This document shows positions 1-13,894 of a stretch of DNA of 64,000 nt, in pieces. Position 1 is the stretch's first letter; every line of letters begins with the position of its first letter. This DNA comes from Azorinus chamasolen (Eukaryota; Mollusca; Bivalvia; Cardiida; Solecurtidae). Both the position numbers and the translations under genes were made by a program. The notes beneath the pieces are model-generated. The model did no database searches. It was given only the letters and a program-made list of their open reading frames with translations, and was not told the origin of the DNA. Location of the stretch: positions 60,571,071-60,635,070 of the forward strand of contig OY755241.1 in NCBI GenBank assembly GCA_963576725.1, in the 5' to 3' direction.

Positions 1-3000
1 AAAATGGAAGTGGGGATATGTGTAGGGGAGAAGTGAAGGGGAGATGAGGACGGTAAAATGGAAGTGGGGATATGTGTAGGGGAGATGAGGACGGTAAAAT
101 GAAAGTGGGGATATGTGTAGGGAAGATGAGGAGGGTAAAATGGAAGTAGGGATATGTGTAGGGGAGATGATGACGGTAAAATTGAAGTGGGGATATGTGT
201 AGGGGAGATGAGGACGGTAAAATGGAAGTGGGGATATGTGTAGGGGAGATGAGGACGGTAAAATGGAAGTGGGGATATGTGTAGGGGAGATGAGGACGGT
301 AAAATGGAAGTGGGGATATGTGATGGGGAGATGAGGACGGTAAAATGGAAGTGGGGATATGTGTAGGGGAGATGAGGACGGTTAAATGGAAGTGGTAATA
401 TGTGTAGGGGAGATGACGGCAAAATGGAAGTGGGGATATGTGTAAGGGAGATGAGGACGGTAAAATGGAAGTGGGGAAAAGTGTAGGGGAGATGAGGACG
501 GAAAGTGGATATGTGTAGGGGGATGAGGACGGTAAAATGGAAGTGGGGAAAAGGGTAGGGGGATGAGGACGGTAAAATGGAAGTGGGGAAAAGTGTAGGG
601 GAGATGAGGACGGTAAAATGGAAGTGGGGATATGTGTAGGGGAGATGAGGACGGTAAAATGGAAGTGGGGATATGTGATGGGGAGATGAGGACGGTAAGT
701 GTGGATATGTGTAGGGGAGATGAGGACGGTAAAATGGAAGTGAGGATATGTGATGGGGAGATGAGGACGGTAAAATGGAAGTGGGGATATGTGTAGGGGA
801 GATGAGGACGGTAAAATGAAAGTGGGGATATGTGTAGAGAAGATGAGGAGGGTAAAATGGAAGTAGGGATATGTGTAGGGGAGATGAGGACGGTAAAATG
901 GAAGTGGGGATATGTGTAGGGGAGATGAGGACGGTAAAATGGAAGTGGGGAAATGTGTAGGGGAGATGAGGACGGTAAAATGGAAGTGGGGATATGTGTA
1001 GGGGAGATGAGGACGGTAAAATGGAAGTGGGGATATGTGATGGGGAGATGAGGACGGTAAAATGGAAGTGGGGATATGTGTAGGGGAGATGAGGACGGTT
1101 AAATGGAAGTGGTAATATGTGTAGGGGAGATGACGGCAAAATGGAAGTGGGGATATGTGTAAGGGAGATGAGGACGGTAAAATGGAAGTGGGGAAAAGTG
1201 TAGGGGAGATGAGGACGGAAAGTGTGGATATGTGTAGGGGGATGAGGACGGTAAAATGGAAGTGGGGAAAAGTGTAGGGGGATGAGGACGGTAAAATGGA
1301 AGTGGGGGAAAAGTGTAGGGGAGATGAGGACGGTAAAATGGAAGTGGGGATGTGTAGGGGAGATGAGGACGGTAAAATGGAAGTGGGGATATGTGATGGG
1401 GAGATGAGGACGGTAAGTGTGGATATGTGTAGGGGAGATGAGGACGGTAAAATGGAAGTGGGGATATGTGATGGGGAGATGAGGACGGTAAAATGGAAGT
1501 GGGGATGTGTAGGGGAGATGAGGACGGTAAAATGAAAGTGGGGATATGTGTAGGGAAGATGAGGAGGGTAAAATGGAAGTAGGGATATGTGTAGGGGAGA
1601 TGAGGACGGTAAAATGGAAGTGGGGATATGTGTAGGGGAGATGAGGACGGTAAAATGGAAGTGGGGAGATGAGGACGGTAAAATGGAAGTGGGGATATGT
1701 GTAGGGGAGATGAGGACGGTAAAATGGAAGTGGGGATATGTGATGGGGAGATGAGGACGGTAAAATGGAAGTGGGGATATGTGTAGGGGAGATGAGGACG
1801 GTTAAATGGAAGTGGTAATATGTGTAGGGGAGATGACGGCAAAATGAAAGTGGGGATATGTGTAAGGGAGATGAGGACGGTAAAATGGAAGTGGGGAAAG
1901 GTGTAGGGGAGATGAGGACGGAAAGTGTGGATGTGTAGGGGGATGAGGACGGTAAAATGGAAGTGGGGAAAAGTGTAGGGGGATGAGGACGGTAAAATGG
2001 AAGTGGGGAAAAGTGTAGGGGAGATGAGGACGGTAAAATGGAAATGGGGATATGTGTAGGGGAGATGAGGACGGTAAAATGGAAGTGGGGATATGTGATG
2101 GGGAGATGAGGACGGTAAAATGGAAGTGTGGATATGTGTAGGGGAGATGAGGACGGTAAAATGGAAGTGGGGATATGTGATGGGGAGATGAGGACGGTAA
2201 AATGGAAGTGGGGATATGTGTAGGGGAGATGAGGACGGTAAAATGAAAGTGGGGATATGTGTAGGGAAGATGAGGAGGGTAAAATGGAAGTAGGGATATG
2301 TGTAGGGGAGATGAGGACGGTAAAATGGAAGTGGGGATATGTGTAGGGGAGATGTGTAGTGGAGATGAGGACGGTAAAATGGAAGTGGGGATATGTGTAG
2401 GGGGTATGAGGACGGTAAGCGGGGATATGTGGACGGTAAAATGGAAGTGGGGATATGTGTAGGGGAGATGTGTAGTGGAGATGAGGACGGTAAAATGGAA
2501 GTGGGGATGTGTAGGGGGTATGAGGACGGTAAGCGGGGATATGTGTAGGGGAGATGAGGACGGTAAAATGGAAGTGGGGATATGTGTAGGGGAGATGTGT
2601 AGTGGAGATGAGGACGGTAAAATGGAAGTGGGGATATGTGTAGGGGAGATGAGGACGGTAAAATGGAAGTGGGGATATGTGTAGGTGAGATGTGTAGGGG
2701 AGATGAGGACGGTAAAATGGAAGTGGGGATATGTGATGGGGAGATGAGGAAGGTAAAATGGAAGTGGGGATATGTGTAGGGAAGATAAGGACGGTAAGTG
2801 GGGATATGTGTAGGGGAGATGAGGACGGTAAGTGTGGATGTGTAGGGGAGATGAGGACGGTAAAAATGGAAGTGGGGATATGTGTAGGGGAGATGAGGAC
2901 GGTAAAATGGAAGTGGGGATATGTGTAGGGGAGATGAGGACGGTAAAACGGAAGTGGGGATATGTGTAGGGGAGATGAGGACGGTAAAATGAAAGTGGGG

Positions 3001-6000
3001 ATATGTGTAGGCAAAATGAGGAGGGTAAAATGGAAGTAGAGATATGTGTAGGGGAGATGAGGACGGTAAAATGGAAGTGGGGATATGTGTAGGGGAGATG
3101 TGTAGTGGAGATGAGGACGGTAAAATGGAAGTGGGGATATGTGTAGGTAAGATGAGGACGGTAAAATGGAAGTGGGGATATGTGTAGGTGAGATGTGAAG
3201 GGGAGATGAGGACGGTAAGTGTGGATATGTGTAGGGGAGATGAGGACGGTAAAATGGAAGTGGGGATATGTGTAGGGGAGATGAGGACGGTAAAATGGAA
3301 GTGGGGATATGTGATGGGGAGATGAGGACGGTAAAATGGAAGTGGGGATATGTGTAGGGGAGATGAGGACGGTTAAATGGAAGTGGTAATATGTGTAGGG
3401 GAGATGACGGCAAAATGGAAGTGGGGATATGTGTAAGGGAGATGAGGACGGTAAAATGGAAGTGGGGAAAAGTGTAGGGGAGATGAGGACGGAAAGTGTG
3501 GATATGTGTAAGGGGATGAGGACGGTAAAATGGAAGTGGGGAAAACTGTAGGGGGATGAGGACGGTAAAATGGAAGTGGGGAAAAGTGTAGGGGAGATGA
3601 GGACGGTAAAATGGAAGTGGGGATGTGTAGGGGAGATGAGGACGGTAAAATGGAAGTGGGGATATGTGATGGGGAGATGAGGACGGTAAGTGTGGATATG
3701 TGTAGGGGAGATGAGGACGGTAAAATGGAAGTGGGGATATGTGATGGGGAGATGAGGACGGTAAAATGGAAGTGGGGATATGTGTAGGGGAGATGAGGAC
3801 GGTAAAATGGAAGTGGGGATATGTGATGGGGAGATGAGGACGGTAAAATGGAAGTGGGGATATGTGTAGGGGAGATGAGGACGGTTAAATGGAAGTGGTA
3901 ATATGTGTAGGGGAGATGACGGCAAAATGGAAGTGGTGATATGTGTAAGGGAGATGAGGACGGTAAAATGGAAGTGGGGAAAAGTGTAGGGGAGATGAGG
4001 ACGGAAAGTGTGGATATGTGTAGGGGGATGAGGACGGTAAAATGGAAGTGGGGAAAAGTGTAGGGGGATGAGGACGGTAAAATGGAAGTGGGGAAAAGTG
4101 TAGGGAAGATGAGGACGGTAAAATGGAAGTGGGGATATGTGATGGGGAGATGAGGACGGTAAGTGTGGATATGTGTAGGGGAGATGAGGACGGTAAAATG
4201 GAAGTGGGGATATGTGATGGGGAGATGAGGACGGTAAAATGGAAGTGGGGATGTGTAGGGGAGATGAGGACGGTAAAATGAAAGTGGGGATATGTGTAGG
4301 GAAGATGAGGGTAAAATGGAAGTAGGGATATGTGTAGGGGAGATGAGGACGGTAAAATGGAAGTGGGGATATATGTAGGGGAGATGAGGACGGTAAAATG
4401 GAAGTGGGGAGATGAGGACGGTAAAATGGAAGTGGGGATATGTGTAGGGGAGATGAGGACGGTAAAATGGAAGTGGGGATATGTGATGGGGAGATGAGGA
4501 CGGTAAAATGGAAGTGGGGATATGTGTAGGGGAGATGAGGACGGTTAAATGGAAGTGGTAATATGTGTAGGGGAGATGACGGCAAAATGAAAGTGGGGAT
4601 ATGTGTAAGGGAGATGAGGACGGTAAAATGGAAGTGGGGAAAGGTGTAGGGGAGATGAGGACGGAAAGTGTGGATGTGTAGGGGGATGAGGACGGTAAAA
4701 TGGAAGTGGGGAAAAGTGTAGGGGGATGAGGACGGTAAAATGGAAGTGGGGAAAAGTGTAGGGGAGATGAGGACGTAAAATGGAAGTGGGGATATGTGTA
4801 GGGGAGATGAGGACGGTAAAATGGAAGTGGGGATATGTGATGGGGAGATGAGGACGGTAAAATGGAAGTGTGGATATGTGTAGGGGAGATGAGGACGGTA
4901 AAATGGAAGTGGGGATATGTGATGGGGAGATGAGGACGGTAAAATGGAAGTGGGGATATGTGTAGGGGAGATGAGGACGGTAAAATGAAAGTGGGGATAT
5001 GTGTAGGGAAGATGAGGAGGGTAAAATGGAAGTAGGGATATGTGTAGGGGAGATGAGGACGGTAAAATGGAAGTGGGGATATGTGTAGGGGAGATGAGGA
5101 GGGTAAAATGGAAGTAGGGATATGTGTAGGGGAGATGAGGACGGTAAAATGGAAGTGGGGATATGTGTAGGGGAGATGAGGACGGTAAAATGGAAGTGGG
5201 GATATGTGTAGGGGGTATGAGGACGGTAAGCGGGGATATGTGTAGGGGAGATGAGGACGGTAAAATGGAAGTGGGGATATGTGTAGGGGAGATGTGTAGT
5301 GGAGATGAGGACGGTAAAATGGAAGTGAGGATGTGTAGAGGGTATGAGGACGGTAAGCGGGGATATGTGTAGGGGAGATGAGGACGGTAAAATGGAAGTG
5401 GGGATATGTGTAGGGGAGATGTGTAGTGGAGATGAGGACGGTAAAATGGAAGTGGGGATATGTGTAGGGGAGATGAGGACGGTAAAATGGAAGTGGGGAT
5501 ATGTATAGGTGGGATGTGTAGGGGAGATGAGGACGGTAAAATGGAAGTGGGGATATGTGATGGGGAGATGAGGAAGGTAAAATGGAAGTGGGGATATGTG
5601 TAGGGAAGATAAGGACGGTAAGAGGGGAAATGTGTAGGGGAGATGAGGACGGTAAGTGTGGATGTGTAGGGGAGATGAGGACGGTAAAAATGGAAGTGGG
5701 GATATGTGTAGGGGAGATGAGGACGGTAAAATGGAAGTGGGGATATGTGTAGGGGAGATGAGGACGGTAAAACGGAAGTGGGGATATGTGTAGGGGAGAT
5801 GAGGACGGTAAAATGAAAGTGGGGATATGTGTAGGCAAAATGAGGAGGGTAAAATGGAAGTAGAGATATGTGTAGGGGAGATGAGGACGGTAAAATGGAA
5901 GTGGGGACATGTGTAGGGGAGATGTGTAGTGGAGATGAGGACGGTAAAATGGAAGTGGGGATATGTGTAGGTAAGATGAGGACGGTAAAATGGAAGTGGG

Positions 6001-9000
6001 GATATGTGTAGGTGAGATGTGAAGGGGAGATGAGGACGGTAAGTGTGGATATGTGTAGGGGAGATGAGGACGGTAAAATGGAAGTGGGGATATGTGTAGG
6101 GGAGATGAGGACGGTAAAATGGAAGTGGGGATGTGATGGGGAGATGAGGACGGTAAAATGGAAGTGGGGATATGTGTAAGGGGATGAGGACGGTAAAATG
6201 GAAGTGGGGAAAACTGTAGGGGGATGAGGACGGTAAAATGGAAGTGGGGAAAAGTGTAGGGGAGATGAGGACGGTAAAATGGAAGTGGGGATATGTGATG
6301 GGGAGATGAGGACGGTAAAATGGAAGTGGGGATACGTGTAGGGGAGATGAGGACGGTTAAATGGAAGTGGTAATATGTGTAGGGGAGATGACGGCAAAAT
6401 GGAAGTGGGGATATGTGTAAGGGAGATGAGGACGGTAAAATGGAAATGGGGAAAAGTGTAGGGGAGATGAGGACGGAAAGTGTGGATATGTGTAGGGGGA
6501 TGAGGACGGTAAAATGGAAGTGGGGAAAAGTGTAGGGGGATGAGGACGGTAAAATGGAAGTGGGGAAAAGTGTAGGGGAGATGAGGACGGTAAAATGGAA
6601 GTGGGGATATGTGTAGGGGAGATGAGGACTGTAAAATGGAAGTGGGGATATGTGATGGGGAGATGAGGACGGTAAGTGTGGATATGTGTAGGGGAGATGA
6701 GGACGGTAAAATGGAAGTGGGGATATGTGATGGGGAGATGAGGACGGTAAAATGGAAGTGGGGATATGTGTAGGGGAGATGAGGACGGTAAAATGAAAGT
6801 GGGGATATGTGTAGGGAAGATGAGGAGGGTAAAATGGAAGTAGGGATATGTGTAGGGGAGATGAGGACGGTAAAACGGAAGTGGGGATATGTGTAGGGGA
6901 GATGAGGACGGTAAAATGAAAGTGGGGATATGTGTAGGGAAAATGAGGAGGGTAAAATGGAAGTAGAGATATGTGTAGGGGAGATGAGGACGGTAAAATG
7001 GAAGTGGGGATATGTGTAGGGGAGATGTGTAGTGGAGATGAGGACGTTAAAATGGAAGTGGGGATATGTGTAGGTAAGATGAGGACGGTAAAATGGAAGT
7101 GGGGATATGTGTAGGTGAGATGTGAAGGGGAGATGAGGACGGTAAGTGTGGATATGTGTAGGGGAGATGAGGACGGTAAAATGGAAGTGGGGATATGTGT
7201 AGGGGAGATGAGGACGGTAAAATGGAAGTGGGGATATGATGGGGAGATGATGACGGTAAAATGGAAGTGGGGATATGTGTAGGGGAGATGAGGACGGTTA
7301 AATGGAAGTGGTAATATGTGTAGGGGAGATGACGGCAAAATGGAAGTGGGGATATGTGTAAGGGAGATGAGGACGGTAAAATGGAAGTGGGGATATGTGT
7401 AGGGGAGATGAGGACGGTAAAATGGAAGTGGGGATATGTGTAGGGGAGATGAGGACGGTATAATGGAAGTGGGGATATTTGATGGGGAGATGAGGACGGT
7501 AAAATGGAAGTAGGGATATGTGTAGGGGAGATGAGGACGGTGAGTGTGGATATGTGTAGGGAAGATGAGGACGGTAAAATGGAAGTGGGGATATGTGTAG
7601 GGGAGATGAGGACGGTAAAATGGAAGTGGGGATATGTGATGGGGAGATGAGGACGGTAAAATGGAAGTGGGGATATGTGTAGGGGAGATGAGGACGGTTA
7701 AATGGAAGTGGTAATACGTGTAGGGGAGATGACGGCAAAATGGAAGTGGTGATATGTGTAAGGGTGATGAGGACGGTAAAATGGAAGTGGGGAAAAGTGT
7801 AGGGGAGATGAGAACGGTAAGTGTGGATATGTGTAGGGGAGATGAGGACGGTAAAATGGAAGTGGGGATATGTGATGGGGAGATGAGGACGGTAAAATGG
7901 AAGTGGGGATATGTGTAGGGGAGATGAGGACGGTAAAATGAAAGTGGGGATATGTGTAGGGAAGATGAGGAGGGTAAAATGGAAGTAGGGATATGTGTAG
8001 GGGAGATGAGGACGGTAAAATGGAAGTGGGGATATGTGTAGGGGAGATGAGGACGGTAAAATGGAAGTGGGGATATGTGTAGGGGAGATGAGGACGGTAA
8101 AATGGAAGTGGGGATATGTGTAGGGGAGATGAGGACGGTAAAATGGAAGTGGGGATGTGATGGGGAGATGAGGACGGTAAAATGGAAGTGGGGATATGTG
8201 TAAGGGGATGAGGACGGTAAAATGGAAGTGGGGAAAACTGTAGGGGGATGAGGACGGTAAAATGGAAGTGGGGAAAAGTGTAGGGGAGATGAGGACGGTA
8301 AAATGGAAGTGGGGATATGTGATGGGGAGATGAGGACGGTAAAATGGAAGTGGGGATACGTGTAGGGGAGATGAGGACGGTTAAATGGAAGTGGTAATAT
8401 GTGTAGGGGAGATGACGGCAAAATGGAAGTGGGGATATGTGTAAGGGAGATGAGGACGGTAAAATGGAAATGGGGAAAAGTGTAGGGGAGATGAGGACGG
8501 AAAGTGTGGATATGTGTAGGGGGATGAGGACGGTAAAATGGAAGTGGGGAAAAGTGTAGGGGGATGAGGACGGTAAAATGGAAGTGGGGAAAAGTGTAGG
8601 GGAGATGAGGACGGTAAAATGGAAGTGGGGATATGTGTAGGGGAGATGAGGACTGTAAAATGGAAGTGGGGATATGTGATGGGGAGATGAGGACGGTAAG
8701 TGTGGATATGTGTAGGGGAGATGAGGACGGTAAAATGGAAGTGGGGATATGTGATGGGGAGATGAGGACGGTAAAATGGAAGTGGGGATATGTGTAGGGG
8801 AGATGAGGACGGTAAAATGAAAGTGGGGATATGTGTAGGGAAGATGAGGAGGGTAAAATGGAAGTAGGGATATGTGTAGGGGAGATGAGGACGGTAAAAC
8901 GGAAGTGGGGATATGTGTAGGGGAGATGAGGACGGTAAAATGAAAGTGGGGATATGTGTAGGGAAAATGAGGAGGGTAAAATGGAAGTAGAGATATGTGT

Positions 9001-12000
9001 AGGGGAGATGAGGACGGTAAAATGGAAGTGGGGATATGTGTAGGGGAGATGTGTAGTGGAGATGAGGACGTTAAAATGGAAGTGGGGATATGTGTAGGTA
9101 AGATGAGGACGGTAAAATGGAAGTGGGGATATGTGTAGGTGAGATGTGAAGGGGAGATGAGGACGGTAAGTGTGGATATGTGTAGGGGAGATGAGGACGG
9201 TAAAATGGAAGTGGGGATATGTGTAGGGGAGATGAGGACGGTAAAATGGAAGTGGGGATATGATGGGGAGATGATGACGGTAAAATGGAAGTGGGGATAT
9301 GTGTAGGGGAGATGAGGACGGTTAAATGGAAGTGGTAATATGTGTAGGGGAGATGACGGCAAAATGGAAGTGGGGATATGTGTAAGGGAGATGAGGACGG
9401 TAAAATGGAAGTGGGGATATGTGTAGGGGAGATGAGGACGGTAAAATGGAAGTGGGGATATGTGTAGGGGAGATGAGGACGGTATAATGGAAGTGGGGAT
9501 ATTTGATGGGGAGATGAGGACGGTAAAATGGAAGTAGGGATATGTGTAGGGGAGATGAGGACGGTGAGTGTGGATATGTGTAGGGAAGATGAGGACGGTA
9601 AAATGGAAGTGGGGATATGTGTAGGGGAGATGAGGACGGTAAAATGGAAGTGGGGATATGTGATGGGGAGATGAGGACGGTAAAATGGAAGTGGGGATAT
9701 GTGTAGGGGAGATGAGGACGGTTAAATGGAAGTGGTAATACGTGTAGGGGAGATGACGGCAAAATGGAAGTGGGGATATGTGTAAGGGTGATGAGGACGG
9801 TAAAATGGAAGTGGGGAAAAGTGTAGGGGAGATGAGAACGGTAAGTGTGGATATGTGTAGGGGAGATGAGGACGGTAAAATGGAAGTGGGGATATGTGAT
9901 GGGGAGATGAGGACGGTAAAATGGAAGTGGGGATATGTGTAGGGGAGATGAGGACGGTAAAATGAAAGTGGGGATATGTGTAGGGAAGATGAGGAGGGTA
10001 AAATGGAAGTAGGGATATGTGTAGGGGAGATGAGGACGGTAAAATGGAAGTGGGGATATGTGTAGGGGAGATGAGGACGGTAAAATGGAAGTGGGGATAT
10101 GTGTAGGGGAGATGAGGACGGTAAAATGGAAGTGGGGATATGTGTAGGGGAGATGAGGACGGTAAAATGGAAGTGGGGATATGTGATGGGGAGATGAGGA
10201 CGGTAAAATGGAAGTGGGGATATGTGTAGGGGAGATGAGGACGGTAAAATGAAAGTGGGGATATGTGTAGGGAAGATGAGGAGGGTAAAATGGAAGTAGG
10301 GATATGTGTAGGGGAGATGAGGACGGTAAAATGGAAGTGGGGATATGTGTAGGGGAGATGAGGACGGTAAAATGAAAGTGGGTATATGTGTAGGGGAGAT
10401 GAGGACGGTAAAATGGAAGTGGGGATATGTGTAGGGGAGATGAGGACGGTAAAATGGAAGTGGGGATATGTGTAGGGGAGATGAGGACGGTAAAATGGAA
10501 GTGGGGATATGTGTAGGGGAGATGAGGACGGTTAAATGGAAGTGGTAATATGTGTAGGGGAGATGACGGCAAAATGGAAGTGGGGATATGTGTAAGGGAG
10601 ATGAGGACGGTAAAATGGAAGTGGGGAAAAGTGTAGGGGAGATGAGGACGGAAAGTGGATATGTGTAGGGGGATGAGGACGGTAAAATGGAAGTGGGGAA
10701 AAGTGTAGGGGGATGAGGACGGTAAAATGGAAGTGGGGAAAAGTGTAGGGGAGATGAGGACGGTAAAATGGAAGTGGGGATATGTGTAGGGGAGATGAGG
10801 ACGGTAAAATGGAAGTGGGGATATGTGATGGGGAGATGAGGACGGTAAGTGTGGATATGTGTAGGGGAGATGAGGACGGTAAAATGGAAGTGGGGATATG
10901 TGATGGGGAGATGAGGACGGTAAAATGGAAGTGGGGATATGTGTAGGGGAGATGAGGACGGTAAAATGAAAGTGGGGATATGTGTAGGGAAGATGAGGAG
11001 GGTAAAATGGAAGTAGGGATATGTGTAGGGGAGATGAGGACGGTAAAATGGAAGTGGGGATACGTGTAGGGGAGATGAGGACGGTAAAATGGAAGTGGGG
11101 ATATGTGTAGGGGAGATGAGGACGGTAAAATGGAAGTGGGGATATGTGTAGGGGAGATGAGGACGGTTAAATGGAAGTGGTAATATGTGTAGGGGAGATG
11201 ACGGCAAAATGGAAATGGGGATATGTGTAAGGGAGATGAGGACGGTAAAATGGAAGTGGGGGAAAGTGTAGGGGAGATGAGGACGGAAAGTGTGGATATG
11301 TGTAGGGGGATGAGGACGGTAAAATGGAAGTGGGGAAAAGTGTAGGGGGATGAGGACGGTAAAATGGAAGTGGGGAAAAGTGTAGGGGAGATGAGGACGG
11401 TAAAATGGAAGTGGGGATATGTGTAGGGGAGATGAGGACGGTAAAATGGAAGTGGGGATATGTGATGGGGAGATGAGGACGGTAAGTGTGGATATGTGTA
11501 GGGGAGATGAGGACGGTAAAATGGAAGTGGGGATATGTGATGGGGAGATGAGGACGGTAAAATGGAAGTGGGGATGTGTAGAGGAGATGAGGACGGTAAA
11601 ATGAAAGTGGGGATATGTGTAGGAAAGATGAAGAGGGTAAAATGGAAGTAGGGATATGTGTAGGGGAGATGAGGACGGCAAAATGGAAGTGGGGATATGT
11701 GTAGGGGAGATGAGGACGGTAAAATGGAAGTGGGGATATGTGATGGGGAGATGAGGACGGTAAAATGGAAGTGGGGATATGTGTAGGGGAGATGAGGACG
11801 GTAAAATGGAAGTGGGGATATGTGATGGGGAGATGAGGACGGTAAAATGGAAGTGGGGATATGTGATGGGGAGATGAGGACGGTAAGTGGATATGTGTAG
11901 GGGAGATGAGGACGGTAAAATGGAAGTGGGGATATGTGATGGGGAGATGAGGACGGTAAAATGGAAGTGGGGATATGTGTAGGGGAGATGAGGACGGTAA

Positions 12001-13894
12001 AATGGAAGTGGGGATATGTGTAGGGGAGATGAGGACGGTAAAATGGAAGTAGGAATATGTGTAGGGGAGATGAGGACGGTAAAATGGAAGTGGGGATATG
12101 TGTAGGGGAGATGTGTAGTGGAGATGAGAACGGTAAAATGGAAGTGGGGATATGTGTAGGGGGTATGAGGACGGTAAGCGGGGATATGTGTAGGGGAGAT
12201 GAGGACGGTAAAATGGAAGTGGGGATATGTGTAGGGGAGATGTGTAGTGGAGATGAGGACGGTAAAATGGAAGTGGGGATGTGTAGGGGGTATGAGGACG
12301 GTAAGCGGGGATATGTGTAGGGGAGATGAGGACGGTAAAATGGAAGTGGGGATATGTGTAGGGGAGATGTGTAGTGGAGATGAGGACGGTAAAATGGAAG
12401 TGGGGATATGTGTAAGGGAGAGGAGGACGGTAAAATGGAAGTGGGGATATGTGTAGGTGAGATGTGTAGGCGAGATGAGGACGGTAAAATGGAAGTGGGG
12501 ATATGTGATTGGGAGATGAGGAAGGTAAAATGGAAGTGGGGATATGTGTAGGGAAGATAAGGACGGTAAGTGGGGATATGTGTAGGGGAGATGAGGACGG
12601 TAAGTGTGGATATGTGTAGGGGAGATGAGGACGGTAAAAATGGAAGTGGGGATATGTGTAGGGGAGATGAGGACGGTAAAATGGAAGTGGGGATATGTGT
12701 AGGGGAGATGAGGACGGTAAAATGGAAGTGGGGATATGTGTAGGGGAGATGAGGACGGTAAAATGAAAGTGGGGATATGTGTAGGGAAAATGAGGAGGGT
12801 AAAATGGAAGTAGAGATATGTGTAGGGGAGATGAGGACGGTAAAATGGAAGTGGGGATATGTGTAGGGGAGATGTGTAGTGGAGATGAGGACGGTAAAAT
12901 GGAAGTGGGGATATGTGTAGGTAAGATGAGGACGGTAAAATGGAAGTGGGGATATGTGTAGGTGAGATGTGAAGGGGAGATGAGGACGGTAAAATGGAAG
13001 TGGGGATATGTGTAGGGGAGATGAGGACGATAAAATGAAAGTGGGGATATGTGTAGGGAAGATGAGGAGGGTAAAATGGAAGTAGGGATATGTGTAGGGG
13101 AGATGAGGACGGTAAAATGGAAGTGGGGATATGTGTAGGGGAGATGAGGACGGTAAAATGGAAGTGGGGATATGTGTAGGGGAGATGAGGACGGTAAAAT
13201 GGAAGTGGGGATATGTGTAGGGGAGATGAGGACGGTAAAATGGAAGTGGGGATATGTGATGGGGAGATGAGGACGGTAAAATGGAAGTGGGGATATGTGT
13301 AGGGGAGATGAGGACGGTTAAATGGAAGTGGTAATATGTGTAGGGGAGATGACGGCAAAATGGAAGTGGGGATATGTGTAAGGGAGATGAGGACGGTAAA
13401 ATGGAAGTGGGGAAAAGTGTAGGGGAGATGAGGACGGAAAGTGTGGATGTGTAGGGGGATGAGGACGGTAAAATGGAAGTGGGGAAAAGTGTAGGGGGAT
13501 GAGGACGGTAAAATGGAAGTGGGGAAAAGTGTAGGGGAGATGAGGACGGTAAAATGGAAGTGGGGATATGTGATGGGGAGATGAGGACGGTAAGTGTGGA
13601 TATGTGTAGGGGAGATGAGGACGGTAAAATGGAAGTGGGGATATGTGATGGGGAGATGAGGACGGTAAAATGGAAGTGGGGATATGTATAGGGGAGATGA
13701 GGACGGTAAAATGAAAGTGGGGATATGTGTAGGGAAGATGAGGAGGGTAAAATGGAAGTAGGGATATGTGTAGGGGAGATGAGGACGGTAAAATGGAAGT
13801 GAGGATATGTGTAGGGGAGATGAGGACGGTAAAATGGAAGTGGGGAGATGAGGACGGTAAAATGGAAGTGGGGATATGTGTAGGGGAGATGAAT
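1..13894. repeat. 41-bp G-rich minisatellite array, main block
   Basis: Tandem array with a 41-bp unit built around gaagtggggatatgtgtagg, then ggagatgaggac and ggtaaaatg. The consensus + strand has about 19 G, 13 A, 8 T and 1 C, so strand skew is extreme. The array runs off the left window edge. Recurrent variants are shortened units (ggtaagtgtgg, gtgtagggggatgagg), a gatgggga variant of the gtagggga part, ggggaaaagtg replacing ggggatatgtg, and a marker unit with ggttaaatgg followed by gtggtaatatg and gacggcaaaatgg. All three - strand frames of the consensus are stop-free; because 41 is not a multiple of 3, a 41-residue pseudo-repeat appears when translated. Apparent - strand frames reach about 1,880 codons but begin at TTG or GTG and end at the ggtta marker. 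I treat the array as non-coding satellite DNA. Confidence 0.97.
6055..10175. repeat. ~2.02-kb tandem segmental duplication inside the minisatellite
   Basis: About 6,055-8,150 and 8,080-10,175 have the same order of unit variants at a constant offset of 2,024 bp. Landmarks that match are the ggtta markers (6,355/8,379; 7,296/9,320; 7,696/9,720), a rare gatgatgacgg unit, a ggatatttgatgg unit and a gagaacggtaag unit. By eye I saw one substitution (near 7,750 versus 9,774), so the copy is young. A looser duplication, offset about 2.74-2.83 kb with two units of indel, relates roughly 1.3-3.3 kb to 4.1-6.1 kb. Confidence 0.85.

Noticed and set aside
1296..12456. + strand frames reading MCRGDEDGKMEVGI repeatedly
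   Set aside because: Same satellite in forward frames; short, repeat-derived. The RGD triplet has no significance here.
1..13894. CRISPR-like array (regular direct repeats)
   Set aside because: Units abut with no unique spacers, the host is eukaryotic, and variants are those of a minisatellite.
1..13894. Classical G-quadruplex array from the GGGG runs
   Set aside because: Only two GGGG runs per 41 bp with loops of roughly 9-24 nt; far from the usual short-loop pattern, so I only note strand asymmetry.
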